DNA of 64,000 bases, taken from positions 2,170,001-2,234,000 of the forward strand of contig CAVYRG010000001.1 of NCBI GenBank assembly GCA_963770915.1, written 5' to 3'. This document shows, piece by piece, positions 23,243 to 31,934 of this stretch; within the stretch, counting starts at the first letter, position 1, and every line of letters begins with the position of its first letter. The notes beneath the pieces are model-generated. The model was not told the DNA's origin, searched no databases, and saw nothing but the letters and a program-made list of their open reading frames with translations. The stretch is from PALSA-270 sp963770915 (GTDB lineage: Bacteria; Acidobacteriota; Terriglobia; Terriglobales; Acidobacteriaceae). The translations under genes and the position numbers were made by a program.

Positions 23243-25771
23243 ATGGCACGCACGTCAGTCGCCGACTATCTGCCGGAATTCCTGGGACGCGGGAATGAAC
23301 CCGCTTATCTTCAGCGCCAGGGCTACCGCACGGTTCGCTCGTCTTACCGCGAAGTAGCCGAAGCAGCTTTTCGTTTTTCCCGCGAGCTGCGCGCGCGCAA
23401 AATTCAAAAAGGCGATCGGGTTGTAATCTGGGGTCCGAATTCCGCGGAATGGGTTGCGGCATTCTTCGGCTGCGCGTTTCTGGGCGTGATCGTGGTCCCG
23501 ATGGACGATGGCGCTTCGCCGGATTTTACCGGGCGCGTGATTCTGCAATCGGCCGCGAAACTACTCGTGCTTTCGCGCCGCCACGCAGAGGCGGCCTCGG
23601 CTCCAGCTCACCTGATTTTGGAGGAGTTGGGCGAGGCGACGCGGCGTCATTCTCCCTCCCCGGCTCCCGCAGCCGAGCTTTCCTCTCAAGACACTCTCGA
23701 GATCGTTTTTACTTCCGGGACGACGGCTGAGCCTAAAGGAGTGGTCATCACGCACGGCAACGTGCTCGCCAACATTGCTCCGCTGGAAACCGAGATTCGA
23801 AAATATCTGAAGTATGAGCGCTTCGTGCATCCCATTCGCTTCCTGAACCTGCTACCGCTCAGCCACGTGTTTGGGCAGTTTCTGGGAATCTTCCTGCCGC
23901 AACTTCTGGGGGGCACGGTCGTTTTTCAGGAAGCTCTGAAGCCCGCCGAGGTGATCGCCACCATTCGCCGCGAGCGCATTTCCGTGCTCGTCACGGTGCC
24001 GCGGTTGCTGCAATCGCTCAAGGAGAAAATCGAACGCGATTTGGGGGATACCGGAGAGAGCGAGAACTTTCAACAAACGTTCGAAAGATCGAAAAGCAAG
24101 CACTTTCTGCGCCGCTGGTGGATTTTCCGGCGGCAGCGGCGGCAATTCGGATGGAAGTTTTGGGCCTTCATTTCCGGCGGCGCGGCGCTCGATAGCGAAA
24201 CAGAAAAATTCTGGGACCGCCTGGGCTATGCCGTGATCCAGGGCTATGGGCTGACCGAGACAACCTCGATCATCAGCGTGAATCATCCGTTTCACCTGGG
24301 GCAAGGCTCGATTGGAAAAGTGCTGGCGGGGCGCGAGGTCAAGCTGGCCCCGGACGGCGAAATTCTGGTGCGGGGCGGCGGCGTCGCGGCGGGCTATTGG
24401 GACGGCAAGGAACTTCGGCCTGTCGCCAACCAAGAAGGTTGGTACGGCACCGGCGACATCGGAGAGATCGATGCGGCGGGCAATCTTTATTTCAAGGGCC
24501 GCAAGAAAGAAGTCATCGTCACTCCGGCGGGGATGAATGTTTATCCCGAGGATCTGGAAGCGGCGCTGCGCCGCCAAGCGGAGGTGAAAAACTGCGTGGT
24601 CATAGCGTTGCCGCGCGACGGAAATGCGGAGGCCTGTGCGGTGCTGATTCTCCGCGACCCGAGCGCAGACGCCGAAGCCATTGTGAAACGCGCCAACGAA
24701 ACGCTGGCAGAATATCAGCGCATGCGGAGCTGGTTCGTTTGGCCGGAGGAGGACTTTCCCCGCACATCAACGCAAAAGCCCCGAACCAATCAGATCTTGG
24801 AAGTGGTGAAGGCGGGACTTTCGGCAGGATCATCCAGCAAGGTTCTTTCCAGTCCGCTGGCAGATCTGATCGAAAAGATTTCGGGACGGCGTCCTGCGCA
24901 GCTTTCGGCTACTGCCAACCTCGAAAGCGACCTGAACCTCAGCTCGATTGATCGCGTGGAATTGCTTGGCGCTCTGGAAGACCGGTTCCAGATTGACCTG
25001 AGCGAAGCCAGCTTCTCCGCAGTGAAAACGGTAGGCGATCTGGAGCAGATGCTGCAAGGCAAGGCTCCGCGCCGGGCGCAATACCACTATCCGCATTGGG
25101 TGCTGCGCTGGCCGGTGACCTGGATTCGGCTCGCTGCCCATTACTTGCTGCTGCGTCCTGCCGTATTTCTGCTGGGACGGCCGCATTTCGAAGGAGGCGG
25201 AAATCTACGCTCGGTGCCAGGTCCGGTACTGGTGATTTGCAATCACATCAGCGATGTGGATTTCGGGCTGGTGAAGATGGCGCTGCCGGGGCGGATTGGC
25301 CGCAGGATCGTAACGGCCACCCGCGGCGAGGCATTGGAAACGCTGCGGACGCCGCCGGCAACGCGAAATGTTTTCGCCCGGGCCTATGATCGCGTGAAGT
25401 GGGCGCTGGGCGTGGCCTTGCTCAATCTCTTCCCTTTGCCACAGGAGGCTGGCTTCCGCGAGAGCTTTGCGTATGCCGGGGAGTGCGCCGACCACGGCTA
25501 TAGTGTGCTGGTGTTTCCCGAGGGCCGGCATACGCAGGATGGAAAGATAAATCCCTTCCGCGCCGGCATTGGCGTGCTGGCAAACAGTCTTTCTCTGCCA
25601 GTCGTTCCTGTCCGCATTGACGGGGTTTTCGAACTGAAGCAAGCAGGAAAGAGATTCGCGCGGCCGGGAACCATTCGCGTGATGATCGGCGCACCGATGC
25701 GATTCGCGCCTATGGCTGAGCCCGAACGGATCGCGCGGGAATTGCAGCAAAAAGTAGAGGAAATGGCCTAG
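23243..25771 (+). CDS. Fusion protein: acyl-CoA/ACP synthetase, acyl carrier domain and PlsC acyltransferase
   Basis: An 842-aa three-domain enzyme for fatty acid activation and transfer. Residues 1 to about 510 are an AMP-binding domain, with the P-loop TSGTTAEPKG from T157, YGLTET and GWYGTGD. About 535-605 is an acyl carrier domain with LNLSSID, where S568 is the likely phosphopantetheine site. About 640-842 is a PlsC-type acyltransferase with the NHX4D motif (H668, D673) and FPEGRHTQDG. E. coli Aas has the opposite order and no carrier domain. The product could load exogenous or recycled acyl chains onto lysophospholipids at the membrane. It begins 1 bp after the LysR gene and is convergent with murJ. 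Confidence 0.9.
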   Translation: MARTSVADYLPEFLGRGNEPAYLQRQGYRTVRSSYREVAEAAFRFSRELRARKIQKGDRVVIWGPNSAEWVAAFFGCAFLGVIVVPMDDGASPDFTGRVILQSAAKLLVLSRRHAEAASAPAHLILEELGEATRRHSPSPAPAAELSSQDTLEIVFTSGTTAEPKGVVITHGNVLANIAPLETEIRKYLKYERFVHPIRFLNLLPLSHVFGQFLGIFLPQLLGGTVVFQEALKPAEVIATIRRERISVLVTVPRLLQSLKEKIERDLGDTGESENFQQTFERSKSKHFLRRWWIFRRQRRQFGWKFWAFISGGAALDSETEKFWDRLGYAVIQGYGLTETTSIISVNHPFHLGQGSIGKVLAGREVKLAPDGEILVRGGGVAAGYWDGKELRPVANQEGWYGTGDIGEIDAAGNLYFKGRKKEVIVTPAGMNVYPEDLEAALRRQAEVKNCVVIALPRDGNAEACAVLILRDPSADAEAIVKRANETLAEYQRMRSWFVWPEEDFPRTSTQKPRTNQILEVVKAGLSAGSSSKVLSSPLADLIEKISGRRPAQLSATANLESDLNLSSIDRVELLGALEDRFQIDLSEASFSAVKTVGDLEQMLQGKAPRRAQYHYPHWVLRWPVTWIRLAAHYLLLRPAVFLLGRPHFEGGGNLRSVPGPVLVICNHISDVDFGLVKMALPGRIGRRIVTATRGEALETLRTPPATRNVFARAYDRVKWALGVALLNLFPLPQEAGFRESFAYAGECADHGYSVLVFPEGRHTQDGKINPFRAGIGVLANSLSLPVVPVRIDGVFELKQAGKRFARPGTIRVMIGAPMRFAPMAEPERIARELQQKVEEMA

Positions 25772-25789
25772 ATCGGGCAGGAGTCCAGC

Positions 25790-27457
25790 CTACAGTTCGG
25801 CCCCCTTAGTGAATTCCTGCGCTTGCTCCTCGGCAACGCGCGGATAGGCGGTCACTTTTCGGCGCCGCAGATCGCGGGGTAAAGAGGATCCGGTGAGCCA
25901 CAATCCCGCTGCTACGGCGGCAGCCCATGTGATTCCGCTTAGCGCCAGAGCCTTGAGATCGCCCCAATGATTGTCATTGACCAACATCGCGCGCACCATA
26001 GCAAAGCTAGCCGCGCCCGCGGCGGCGGCGGTAACTGCAGCCTTGCCCAATTCCAGCCATTGCAGTTGATTCGCACGTACCACGTGGCGCCGATCCAGCA
26101 GAAAAGCCATCACCAGGCAGTTGGTCATGATGCCAAGATCGGAAGCGATCACCAGTCCCACGGTGGAAAAACTGCGAAACAAGGCAGCATAGACGGGCAG
26201 AGAAGCGAGCGTGATCACGGTGCTGGCGATCATGGGTGTGAGTGTGTCGCCAGTAGCGTAGAAAGCGCGCGCGTAGAGCGCCTGCGCCGACCAGAAAACA
26301 AGGGAAACCGAAAACCAAAGGAAGTAGGTCGCCGTCAGTTGCGCGTCGGAAAACAGAAAATGATGCCCATGGCGGTAGACCATATCAATGAGGGGCAAGG
26401 CCGCACTGACCATGAAACTGGTGGCCAACAATGAAGTGGCCGAGATGCGGAAGACCGAGCCGTTGACCGTATCGGAAAGCTCGCGGGTCTTCTTTTCTCC
26501 AAACAGGCGCGCGAAAAATGGCAACGACGCCTGCCCCGCCGCCTGGCCCAGCACGGCAATCGGCACTTGAAACAGCCGTTTGGCATAGTTGAGCCGAGTG
26601 ATCGCGCCGGTATCGGTTTGCGCGAAGTAGCGCAGAATCCAGTCGTCGGCGGTCACCAGCGAAACGCCGAGCATGAGCGGGATCGACATTTTGATCCACT
26701 CGCGAAAAGCGGGATTGCCGACGTCAAAGGAAATTTGGTAGCCGATACCGGTGCGCGCCGCCCCAATGGCGTTGATGAGAAACACGCCCAGAAAACTGCC
26801 GACCACGGCTCCGTAAGCGAGCGAGGCAATGCCAAGGCGATGGGAAAATAGAATCCCGCCGAAAATAATTCCCAGGGTGTAAACCATGGGCGCAAAGGCG
26901 GGAAGAAAAAATAGCCGCCGCGATTGCAGAACCGCCGAAACCACCCCGCCCACATAAAAGAATAGCTGCGCCGGTAACACAATGCGGGTCAGGTGCACGC
27001 ACAGCGCAAACTCGGCCGGTTTCATCTTGTTGAACATCATTCGGTCGAGCTGGGGCGCAAAAATCTCCGCCACGATAACGCCCACCGTCATGACCACGGT
27101 CATTACCGTGATAATCACCGAGAAGGTCTTTCTCGCGTCTTCCTCGCGCTCTTCAGCCAGAAAACGGGTGTAGATGGCGACAAACGTGATCGAAGCCGTT
27201 CCCCCGGCAACCAGGTAGTTCAACCAATCGGGGATGGTGAAGCCGGCGTTGTAGGCATCGGTGATGGAATTGGCGCCGAAGGCCCACGCGATATACGACT
27301 CACGCAGAAAGCCCAGAACCCGCGAGAGCATGATGGTTGCCATCAGCAACACCGTCGCCGAGAATGCCGTGTGCTGGTGCGAGGGAGCGAATACGCGCAG
27401 GGCGCGGGCCAGAAGGCTCTCGCGATCGCTCTCGCTGGAAGCTGTGGGGTTCGCCAT
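25790..27457 (-). CDS. murJ: Lipid II flippase MurJ
   Basis: A 555-aa polytopic inner membrane protein of the MOP superfamily that flips lipid II for peptidoglycan synthesis. Around 14 hydrophobic segments are evident. Family signatures are MLSRVLGFLRES with the conserved arginines, FTIPDWLNYLVAGG, a RMMFNKM-like loop and the later ARAFYATGDTLTPM. It is convergent with the acyl-transferase fusion (18 bp gap) and downstream of the OmpA gene, from which a terminator separates it. A housekeeping gene consistent with a diderm envelope. Confidence 0.93.
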   Translation of the reverse strand: MANPTASSESDRESLLARALRVFAPSHQHTAFSATVLLMATIMLSRVLGFLRESYIAWAFGANSITDAYNAGFTIPDWLNYLVAGGTASITFVAIYTRFLAEEREEDARKTFSVIITVMTVVMTVGVIVAEIFAPQLDRMMFNKMKPAEFALCVHLTRIVLPAQLFFYVGGVVSAVLQSRRLFFLPAFAPMVYTLGIIFGGILFSHRLGIASLAYGAVVGSFLGVFLINAIGAARTGIGYQISFDVGNPAFREWIKMSIPLMLGVSLVTADDWILRYFAQTDTGAITRLNYAKRLFQVPIAVLGQAAGQASLPFFARLFGEKKTRELSDTVNGSVFRISATSLLATSFMVSAALPLIDMVYRHGHHFLFSDAQLTATYFLWFSVSLVFWSAQALYARAFYATGDTLTPMIASTVITLASLPVYAALFRSFSTVGLVIASDLGIMTNCLVMAFLLDRRHVVRANQLQWLELGKAAVTAAAAGAASFAMVRAMLVNDNHWGDLKALALSGITWAAAVAAGLWLTGSSLPRDLRRRKVTAYPRVAEEQAQEFTKGAEL

Positions 27458-27532
27458 TCATCGGCGATTCTACATGCCGGTGAGCGCGGCGACGCCGGCG
27501 CGGAAGGGCCAGGTGCCCTACCACCAAACAAC

Positions 27533-27560
27533 AAAAAGCCTCCCGCCGAAGCGGGAGGCT
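27533..27560 (-). terminator. Rho-independent terminator of the OmpA-family gene
   Basis: Read on the minus strand, GCCTCCCGC-TTCG-GCGGGAGGC forms a 9-bp GC-rich stem with a stable tetraloop, followed immediately by TTTTTGTTGTTT. It lies 41 bp downstream of the OmpA-family stop codon and before the murJ start. This separates the two minus-strand genes. Confidence 0.92.
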
Positions 27561-27600
27561 CTCTGGGGGAGGGCGCCGGGCGTGAGCCCGTCGTCCTAGC

Positions 27601-28509
27601 TTATTTAGGCTGGGCTGTTTGATCCTGACTGGCCGGGGCCATCTCAGGAGCCGCAGGAGTCGTCGCCGCCGGAGCGCTGGTGGTCGCGGCCAGCTGCTCG
27701 AGATCGTTCTTCAGCAAGCTGATTTCGACTCGGCCGCCGCTGCTGCGCAAGGCTTTTCCCTCCTCACTCACAGGAGCGTTGCCCATGCCCACCACGTAGA
27801 TCCGGTAGACCGGAATCTCGTGGTTTAGCACGAGGTATCTTACCACGGAATCCGCCATTTTTTGTGAAGTGGCAATCGCGGACTGTCCGCGGCCGGAGGA
27901 GAAGCCCTGCACTTCCACGATGTAGCCATGCTGGTCCTTCAGCGGCGTGGCCATCTCGTCCAGGGCGTCCTTGGCTTTCTTGCTCAGCACGGTCTGGCCG
28001 GGACGGAAACGAATCTCGGTCTGGGCCGCAGCCTTGTATTGGTCGATATTGCCGACCACGGTTTCGACCGTCGAAAGGCGGGTGCTGGCGGCTGAAGCAG
28101 TCTGCTGCGCCATCTGCGCCTTGTTGCCGGCATCTGTGGCGTGCTGGTCGGCTTCATCGGCCTTGGAAGACGCCAACTGAATGCCCTGTTGGGCGCGGGC
28201 ATCCACGTCCTTGATCATCTTGCTGTTGGCCGCGGTCAGTTCGTCCAGCTCGTTGACGCGATCCTGGATGGGCTGCACTTGCCGCTGTACATACTTCTTG
28301 CGCGCAAACGGATTCACCCGGCCCCAGAACCCCTCATGGGTCATGGGCTGTAACGGTTCCTTGCCGGTGGCGCCTACAGGTTGCGCTGCGGGGGCGGTCT
28401 GGTCGGCGCTAGCTGCTGGCTGCGCGGTCGAACTGGACTGCTGAGCGAACGCCGGAAGAGCCAGCGCAATCGCCAGTGGGAGAGTGGTAAGCAAGCGAGT
28501 CTTCGTCAT
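27601..28509 (-). CDS. OmpA-family envelope protein
   Basis: A 302-aa exported protein. A signal peptide (LLTTLPLAIALALPAFA) is followed by a Gln/Ala/Pro-rich segment and an alpha-helical region (about 70-150, KADEADQHATDAGNKAQMAQQTASA) likely to be coiled coil. The OmpA C-terminal peptidoglycan-binding domain (about 165-265) has EIRFRPGQTVLS, VEVQGFSSGRGQSA, a MADSVVRYLV helix and GGRVEISLL. It probably tethers the outer membrane or periplasmic space to the wall. A strong GGAAGGAAG ribosome site precedes the start, and the gene has its own terminator, suggesting a well-expressed single-gene unit. Confidence 0.88.
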   Translation of the reverse strand: MTKTRLLTTLPLAIALALPAFAQQSSSTAQPAASADQTAPAAQPVGATGKEPLQPMTHEGFWGRVNPFARKKYVQRQVQPIQDRVNELDELTAANSKMIKDVDARAQQGIQLASSKADEADQHATDAGNKAQMAQQTASAASTRLSTVETVVGNIDQYKAAAQTEIRFRPGQTVLSKKAKDALDEMATPLKDQHGYIVEVQGFSSGRGQSAIATSQKMADSVVRYLVLNHEIPVYRIYVVGMGNAPVSEEGKALRSSGGRVEISLLKNDLEQLAATTSAPAATTPAAPEMAPASQDQTAQPK

Positions 28510-28859
28510 TGTGATCGACTTCCTTCCGAGTGGGGTGTTGGGGCTCCACTCCAGCCCTGGGCTTTCTGATTTCTAAATCGCGTCCTTTACGGCACCACGG
28601 CCAAGGTTGACGCCGCCAATTGGCCAGGAAATCCTTGGTCCCAGAAACGGGACCTGCCCTAGCGTGTTACATGTCGAATGCCAAACTATCCAAATGCTAA
28701 GTCGTTATTTTGCAATAAGATTGTAGCGCGAATCTGTCAGCGGCGCACGAAAAACCTGGCTGTCGGGTAATTTTGCCGACTGGCGGATATAAAAAATGCG
28801 TGAAATTTCGGGCGGGCTATCGCGAAGACAGCGACCGCTATCGATGCCTGATGCGTGGA
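28510..28859. other. Intergenic region upstream of the OmpA-family gene
   Basis: About 350 bp between two minus-strand genes. It holds the ribosome site of the OmpA gene (28515-28530) and probably its promoter and leader. The central part (28660-28800) is AT-richer. No RNA gene or clear hexamers could be assigned with confidence. Confidence 0.5.
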
Positions 28860-30095
28860 CTACTGAGAGTCCGCCGACGGCGCCTTGGGGACCACAATCT
28901 CGTCGAGATAGCGACGGATCGTCTCGCGATTGGTATCGCGGTAAGCCTCGTAGTCCCGGGCAATTCCCTCGTCGGCGCGGTTGATCAGGACGAACGGATC
29001 AAGCAACCCCGCCTGATCGATCTTGGCTAGCTCAAGCAGGGCCGGATCGACATCCTTCCCCTTGTCCTTTTCAGACATTTCAGAAAGCACGTTCACCATT
29101 ACGTGCAGGCTTTCGGATTCCTCCTTCAAACTGTGCCGGTAGGCGGTCTCCTTAGGGAACTCCTTCTTGAATTTTTCGGTTTGCCAGAGGGCGCGGTTGG
29201 CGCCGTAAGCAAGCCACGACGCGGTCGTGATGTCGTCTTTCTTGTCCAGCATGCTGGAGTCCAGCGTGATGGTTGCACCGTTGCCGTTGGCTTTGGCTGT
29301 GCTTCCGTCTTTGAGGCGAAGAAACTTAAGGCTTACGTGATTGCGGTCAGCCCACTGGGAGATGCCGACCCAGGCAGTGCGGTTGTAGGGCTCCGCAATG
29401 ACCGCTTCGATATACTTTTCGCGAGCTTCGGCGCCCTTGCCGGAAGCCCAAAGCGCATCTCCCCAGTAGCGGTAGGCGGTTTCCTGGTTGGCATTAATCT
29501 CAATGGCCCGTGCAAACCACTCGCCGGCGCTCACGTAGTTGTGCTGATTGAAGTAAACATCCCCTATGAAGAGAGGCGCGAAGTAGTTGTGGGGGTCAAG
29601 AAGCATGGCCCGCAGGTAGCCTTCCCGGGCCTTGTCGAAATCGCCGCGGGCGAAGTCGGCCTCTGCCGCTTTCATGGCGGCATCGACGTCTTGGCTGGGT
29701 GAGAAAGAGGGCTCCGAGCCATCCTCAGGAATCGCCAGCAGCATTTGCAGCAGATTGCTGTTGTCTCCCAGGTCCCTTGCCTGGCGGGCGATGGCAAGAG
29801 CGCGTATCCGCGCCTTTTTTCGCAGATCAGGATCGTTCAGGGTCGCGGCGTAGGCGGCGACGCAGTAAGCCCAATGCTCATGAACCACGGCGTCAGAGGG
29901 CTGGTCTGCTGCAAGCTTTTCCAGTAGAGGCATGGCCTCGACGAATTTCCCCGCGTTGTAGAGCTCAAAAGCACGCTCCCGTTCAGAGCCTTGTTTAGGC
30001 GTGCTCTGCGCATGAGCCTCGAAACTGGAGAGAAAAAGCATCGCGGCCACGCAGGTGGTCACAAAACAGGGGAAAACAAAAGACGACAGGCGCAT
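28860..30095 (-). CDS. Secreted TPR-repeat protein
   Basis: A 411-aa protein with a signal peptide (FVTTCVAAMLFLSSFEAHA) and TPR-like helices from about residue 40 to 250, for example AFELYNAGKFVEAMPLLEKLAADQP, KAREGYLRAMLLDPHNYFAPL and ASGKGAEAREKYIEAVIAEP. The C-terminal half (about 260-411) is a non-repeat region without recognised motifs. The start at 30095 was chosen for its GAGGTG ribosome site; ATGs at 30110 and 30164 are also in frame. It is located downstream of the dNTPase on the same strand, 112 bp away. Function unknown. Confidence 0.8.
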   Translation of the reverse strand: MRLSSFVFPCFVTTCVAAMLFLSSFEAHAQSTPKQGSERERAFELYNAGKFVEAMPLLEKLAADQPSDAVVHEHWAYCVAAYAATLNDPDLRKKARIRALAIARQARDLGDNSNLLQMLLAIPEDGSEPSFSPSQDVDAAMKAAEADFARGDFDKAREGYLRAMLLDPHNYFAPLFIGDVYFNQHNYVSAGEWFARAIEINANQETAYRYWGDALWASGKGAEAREKYIEAVIAEPYNRTAWVGISQWADRNHVSLKFLRLKDGSTAKANGNGATITLDSSMLDKKDDITTASWLAYGANRALWQTEKFKKEFPKETAYRHSLKEESESLHVMVNVLSEMSEKDKGKDVDPALLELAKIDQAGLLDPFVLINRADEGIARDYEAYRDTNRETIRRYLDEIVVPKAPSADSQ

Positions 30096-30207
30096 GATTA
30101 CACCTCGCATCTCCATGCAACAGACGCCAGAAAGAACGCTCGAGGGTCCCAAGTTTGACCCCAAACAGGGCTGACATTCAAGCGTTCGACCAAGTAAACC
30201 AGCGTGA

Positions 30208-31320
30208 TTATTGGCAGTATTTCTCGTACTGTTCGCGGATGAAGTTGTCGGTCATCCCGGCGATGTAGTCGCAAACGATGCGCGGCAGGGGCTCGTCCTT
30301 GGCTTTTTCCTGGTAGCTGGCGGGCAGTTGCCCGGGTTCGGCCATCCAGAACTGGAACAGGTCGCTGATCATCCGCTCGGCATCATCCTTTTCGGGAGCA
30401 AGCGCACTGCTGAAGTAGAGGTTGCGATGGAGAAAGCTCTTGATTTGCTCCCGCTCTCGCTCAACGTCGGGGCTTAGCGTTGCGAGACGTTGCGGCCAGG
30501 CGCGCACGGCTTCCAGTGTCTCAGTGCCCGCCGCGTGGATTTGCCGTTCTGTGTTGCGGATCAAGTCGCCCACCAGCCTATCCAGCACCCGCTTGAGCGC
30601 CTCGTTCAATTTGAGCTTTTCGAGCGCATGAGGATAAAGCCGTTCCGCCTCCTGATAGAAGCGGTCAAACGAAGGAACTGCCTTTCTAATTTCATCCAAG
30701 GTAAGCAAGCGCGCTTCATAGCCGTCATCGAGGTCGGCTGTGTTGTAGGCGATTTCGTCGGCCAGGTCGATGAGCTGCGCTTCTAGTGGTGGGCGTTGAT
30801 CGAGCAGATATTCGGCCAGTTCAGGAAACTCCGCGGCGTTGTAGTCATGCGAGTGCTTGATAATGCCTTCGCGAACTTCGAAGGTCAGGTTCAATCCGCG
30901 AAAAGCTGCGTAGCGCAGCTCGAAATCCTCAACGATGCGCAGGGCGTGCAGATTGTGATCGAAGGAAAGCCCGTGCTGGCGCATGGCGGTGTCGAGAGCT
31001 TTTTCTCCCGCGTGGCCAAAGGGTGGATGGCCAACGTCGTGCACCAAAGCGAGGGCCTCGACTAAATCGACGTTGAGCCGCAGTTGCGCCGCAATCGTGC
31101 GCGCAATCTGCGCGACTTCAATGGTGTGCGTAAGCCGGTTGCGAAAGTGATCAGAGTAGCGGCGGGTGAAGACCTGTGTTTTCGCTTCCAGGCGCCGGAA
31201 AGCGCGGGAATGAATCACCCGGTCGCGGTCACGCTGAAAATCATTGCGATAGGGATGCTTAGGCTCGGGACAACGTCGCCCGCGGGACTGCTCCACTCGG
31301 ACGGCGTAGTCGGCCAGCAT
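30208..31320 (-). CDS. dgt: HD-domain deoxynucleoside triphosphate triphosphohydrolase (dGTPase-like)
   Basis: A 370-aa cytosolic dNTPase that releases deoxynucleosides and triphosphate, by family. The HD metal site is complete: H65 in RLTHTIEVAQ, H94/D95 in ALVHDVGHPPFGHAGE and D188 in IDLADEIAYNTADLDDG. The N-terminal RDRDRVIHSRAFRRLEAKTQV segment is typical of the type 2 dGTPase group. Length is normal. It may balance dNTP pools with thyX and purine genes elsewhere in the window, but there is no operon link. A GNAT gene lies 30 bp upstream on the same strand. Confidence 0.92.
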   Translation of the reverse strand: MLADYAVRVEQSRGRRCPEPKHPYRNDFQRDRDRVIHSRAFRRLEAKTQVFTRRYSDHFRNRLTHTIEVAQIARTIAAQLRLNVDLVEALALVHDVGHPPFGHAGEKALDTAMRQHGLSFDHNLHALRIVEDFELRYAAFRGLNLTFEVREGIIKHSHDYNAAEFPELAEYLLDQRPPLEAQLIDLADEIAYNTADLDDGYEARLLTLDEIRKAVPSFDRFYQEAERLYPHALEKLKLNEALKRVLDRLVGDLIRNTERQIHAAGTETLEAVRAWPQRLATLSPDVEREREQIKSFLHRNLYFSSALAPEKDDAERMISDLFQFWMAEPGQLPASYQEKAKDEPLPRIVCDYIAGMTDNFIREQYEKYCQ

Positions 31321-31350
31321 GGGAGCAGGATAGCACTCAGTCGTCAGTCT

Positions 31351-31818
31351 TCACTTCAGGTTCAGCCTCATTTCATTGGTCTGCCGAAATCCGAAGGATT
31401 CATAGAGCGAGCGGCCAACTTCGCTGGCGTGCAATGAGACCGTGCCAAAGCCTTCTGCCTTGCACCAATCCAGCGTGGCTTTCATGAGCAAGCGGGCTAT
31501 ACCTTTCCGGCGATATTCGGGATAGACGTAGAGATTGAGGACGTAAGCCCGGCGGGACTGCGGGTCCCAGGGATGAGGCGGCCACGAGCTGATGGCGACC
31601 GCGCAACCGCCAGCCGTGCGGTCGTTATCGGCGACGGCCAACCATGCGTGAAACATCCCTTGGGGCATGGCTTCGCGTAAATACTTCTCCGAGGCAGCCA
31701 GCATGGGGGCAAGCGACACGGCATCGCCGACACCCATATCCTCGAACATGGCCCGGCGGTGATGCAGGATTTCTGGAATGTCGGCTAAAATCGCCGGGCG
31801 GACGGTGAGGTCAGTCAT
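31351..31818 (-). CDS. GNAT family N-acetyltransferase
   Basis: A 155-aa acetyltransferase fold. The acetyl-CoA pyrophosphate loop is RRKGIARLLMK within YVLNLYVYPEYRRKGIARL, and the last strand is SLYESFGFRQTNEMRLNL. The substrate is not predictable. It lies 30 bp upstream of the dNTPase on the same strand and is probably co-transcribed with it. Confidence 0.88.
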   Translation of the reverse strand: MTDLTVRPAILADIPEILHHRRAMFEDMGVGDAVSLAPMLAASEKYLREAMPQGMFHAWLAVADNDRTAGGCAVAISSWPPHPWDPQSRRAYVLNLYVYPEYRRKGIARLLMKATLDWCKAEGFGTVSLHASEVGRSLYESFGFRQTNEMRLNLK

Positions 31819-31871
31819 TCGTGGGGCGTTATGCAGGCAACTGCCTTTTGAAAAACGCGATGATTGGTTTG

Positions 31872-31934
31872 GCTAGCTGCCAAGTGCGAAGCACCGAACG
31901 CTAATTGCCAACGGCAAAATGCTACTTGCTTGCT
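31872..31934. repeat. Nine-unit degenerate heptamer array at the 3' end of a TPR gene
   Basis: With strict 7-bp spacing the + strand reads GCTAGCT, GCCAAGT, GCGAAGC, ACCGAAC, GCTAATT, GCCAACG, GCAAAAT, GCTACTT, GCTTGCT. Eight of nine units begin with GC. The array runs from the intergenic gap over the stop codon (31922-31924) into the last codons of the 687-aa TPR gene. Confidence 0.65.

Noticed and set aside
30095..30164. Upstream start for the secreted TPR gene at 30164
   Set aside because: It lacks a ribosome site, and the signal peptide and GAGGTG site fit the ATG at 30095.
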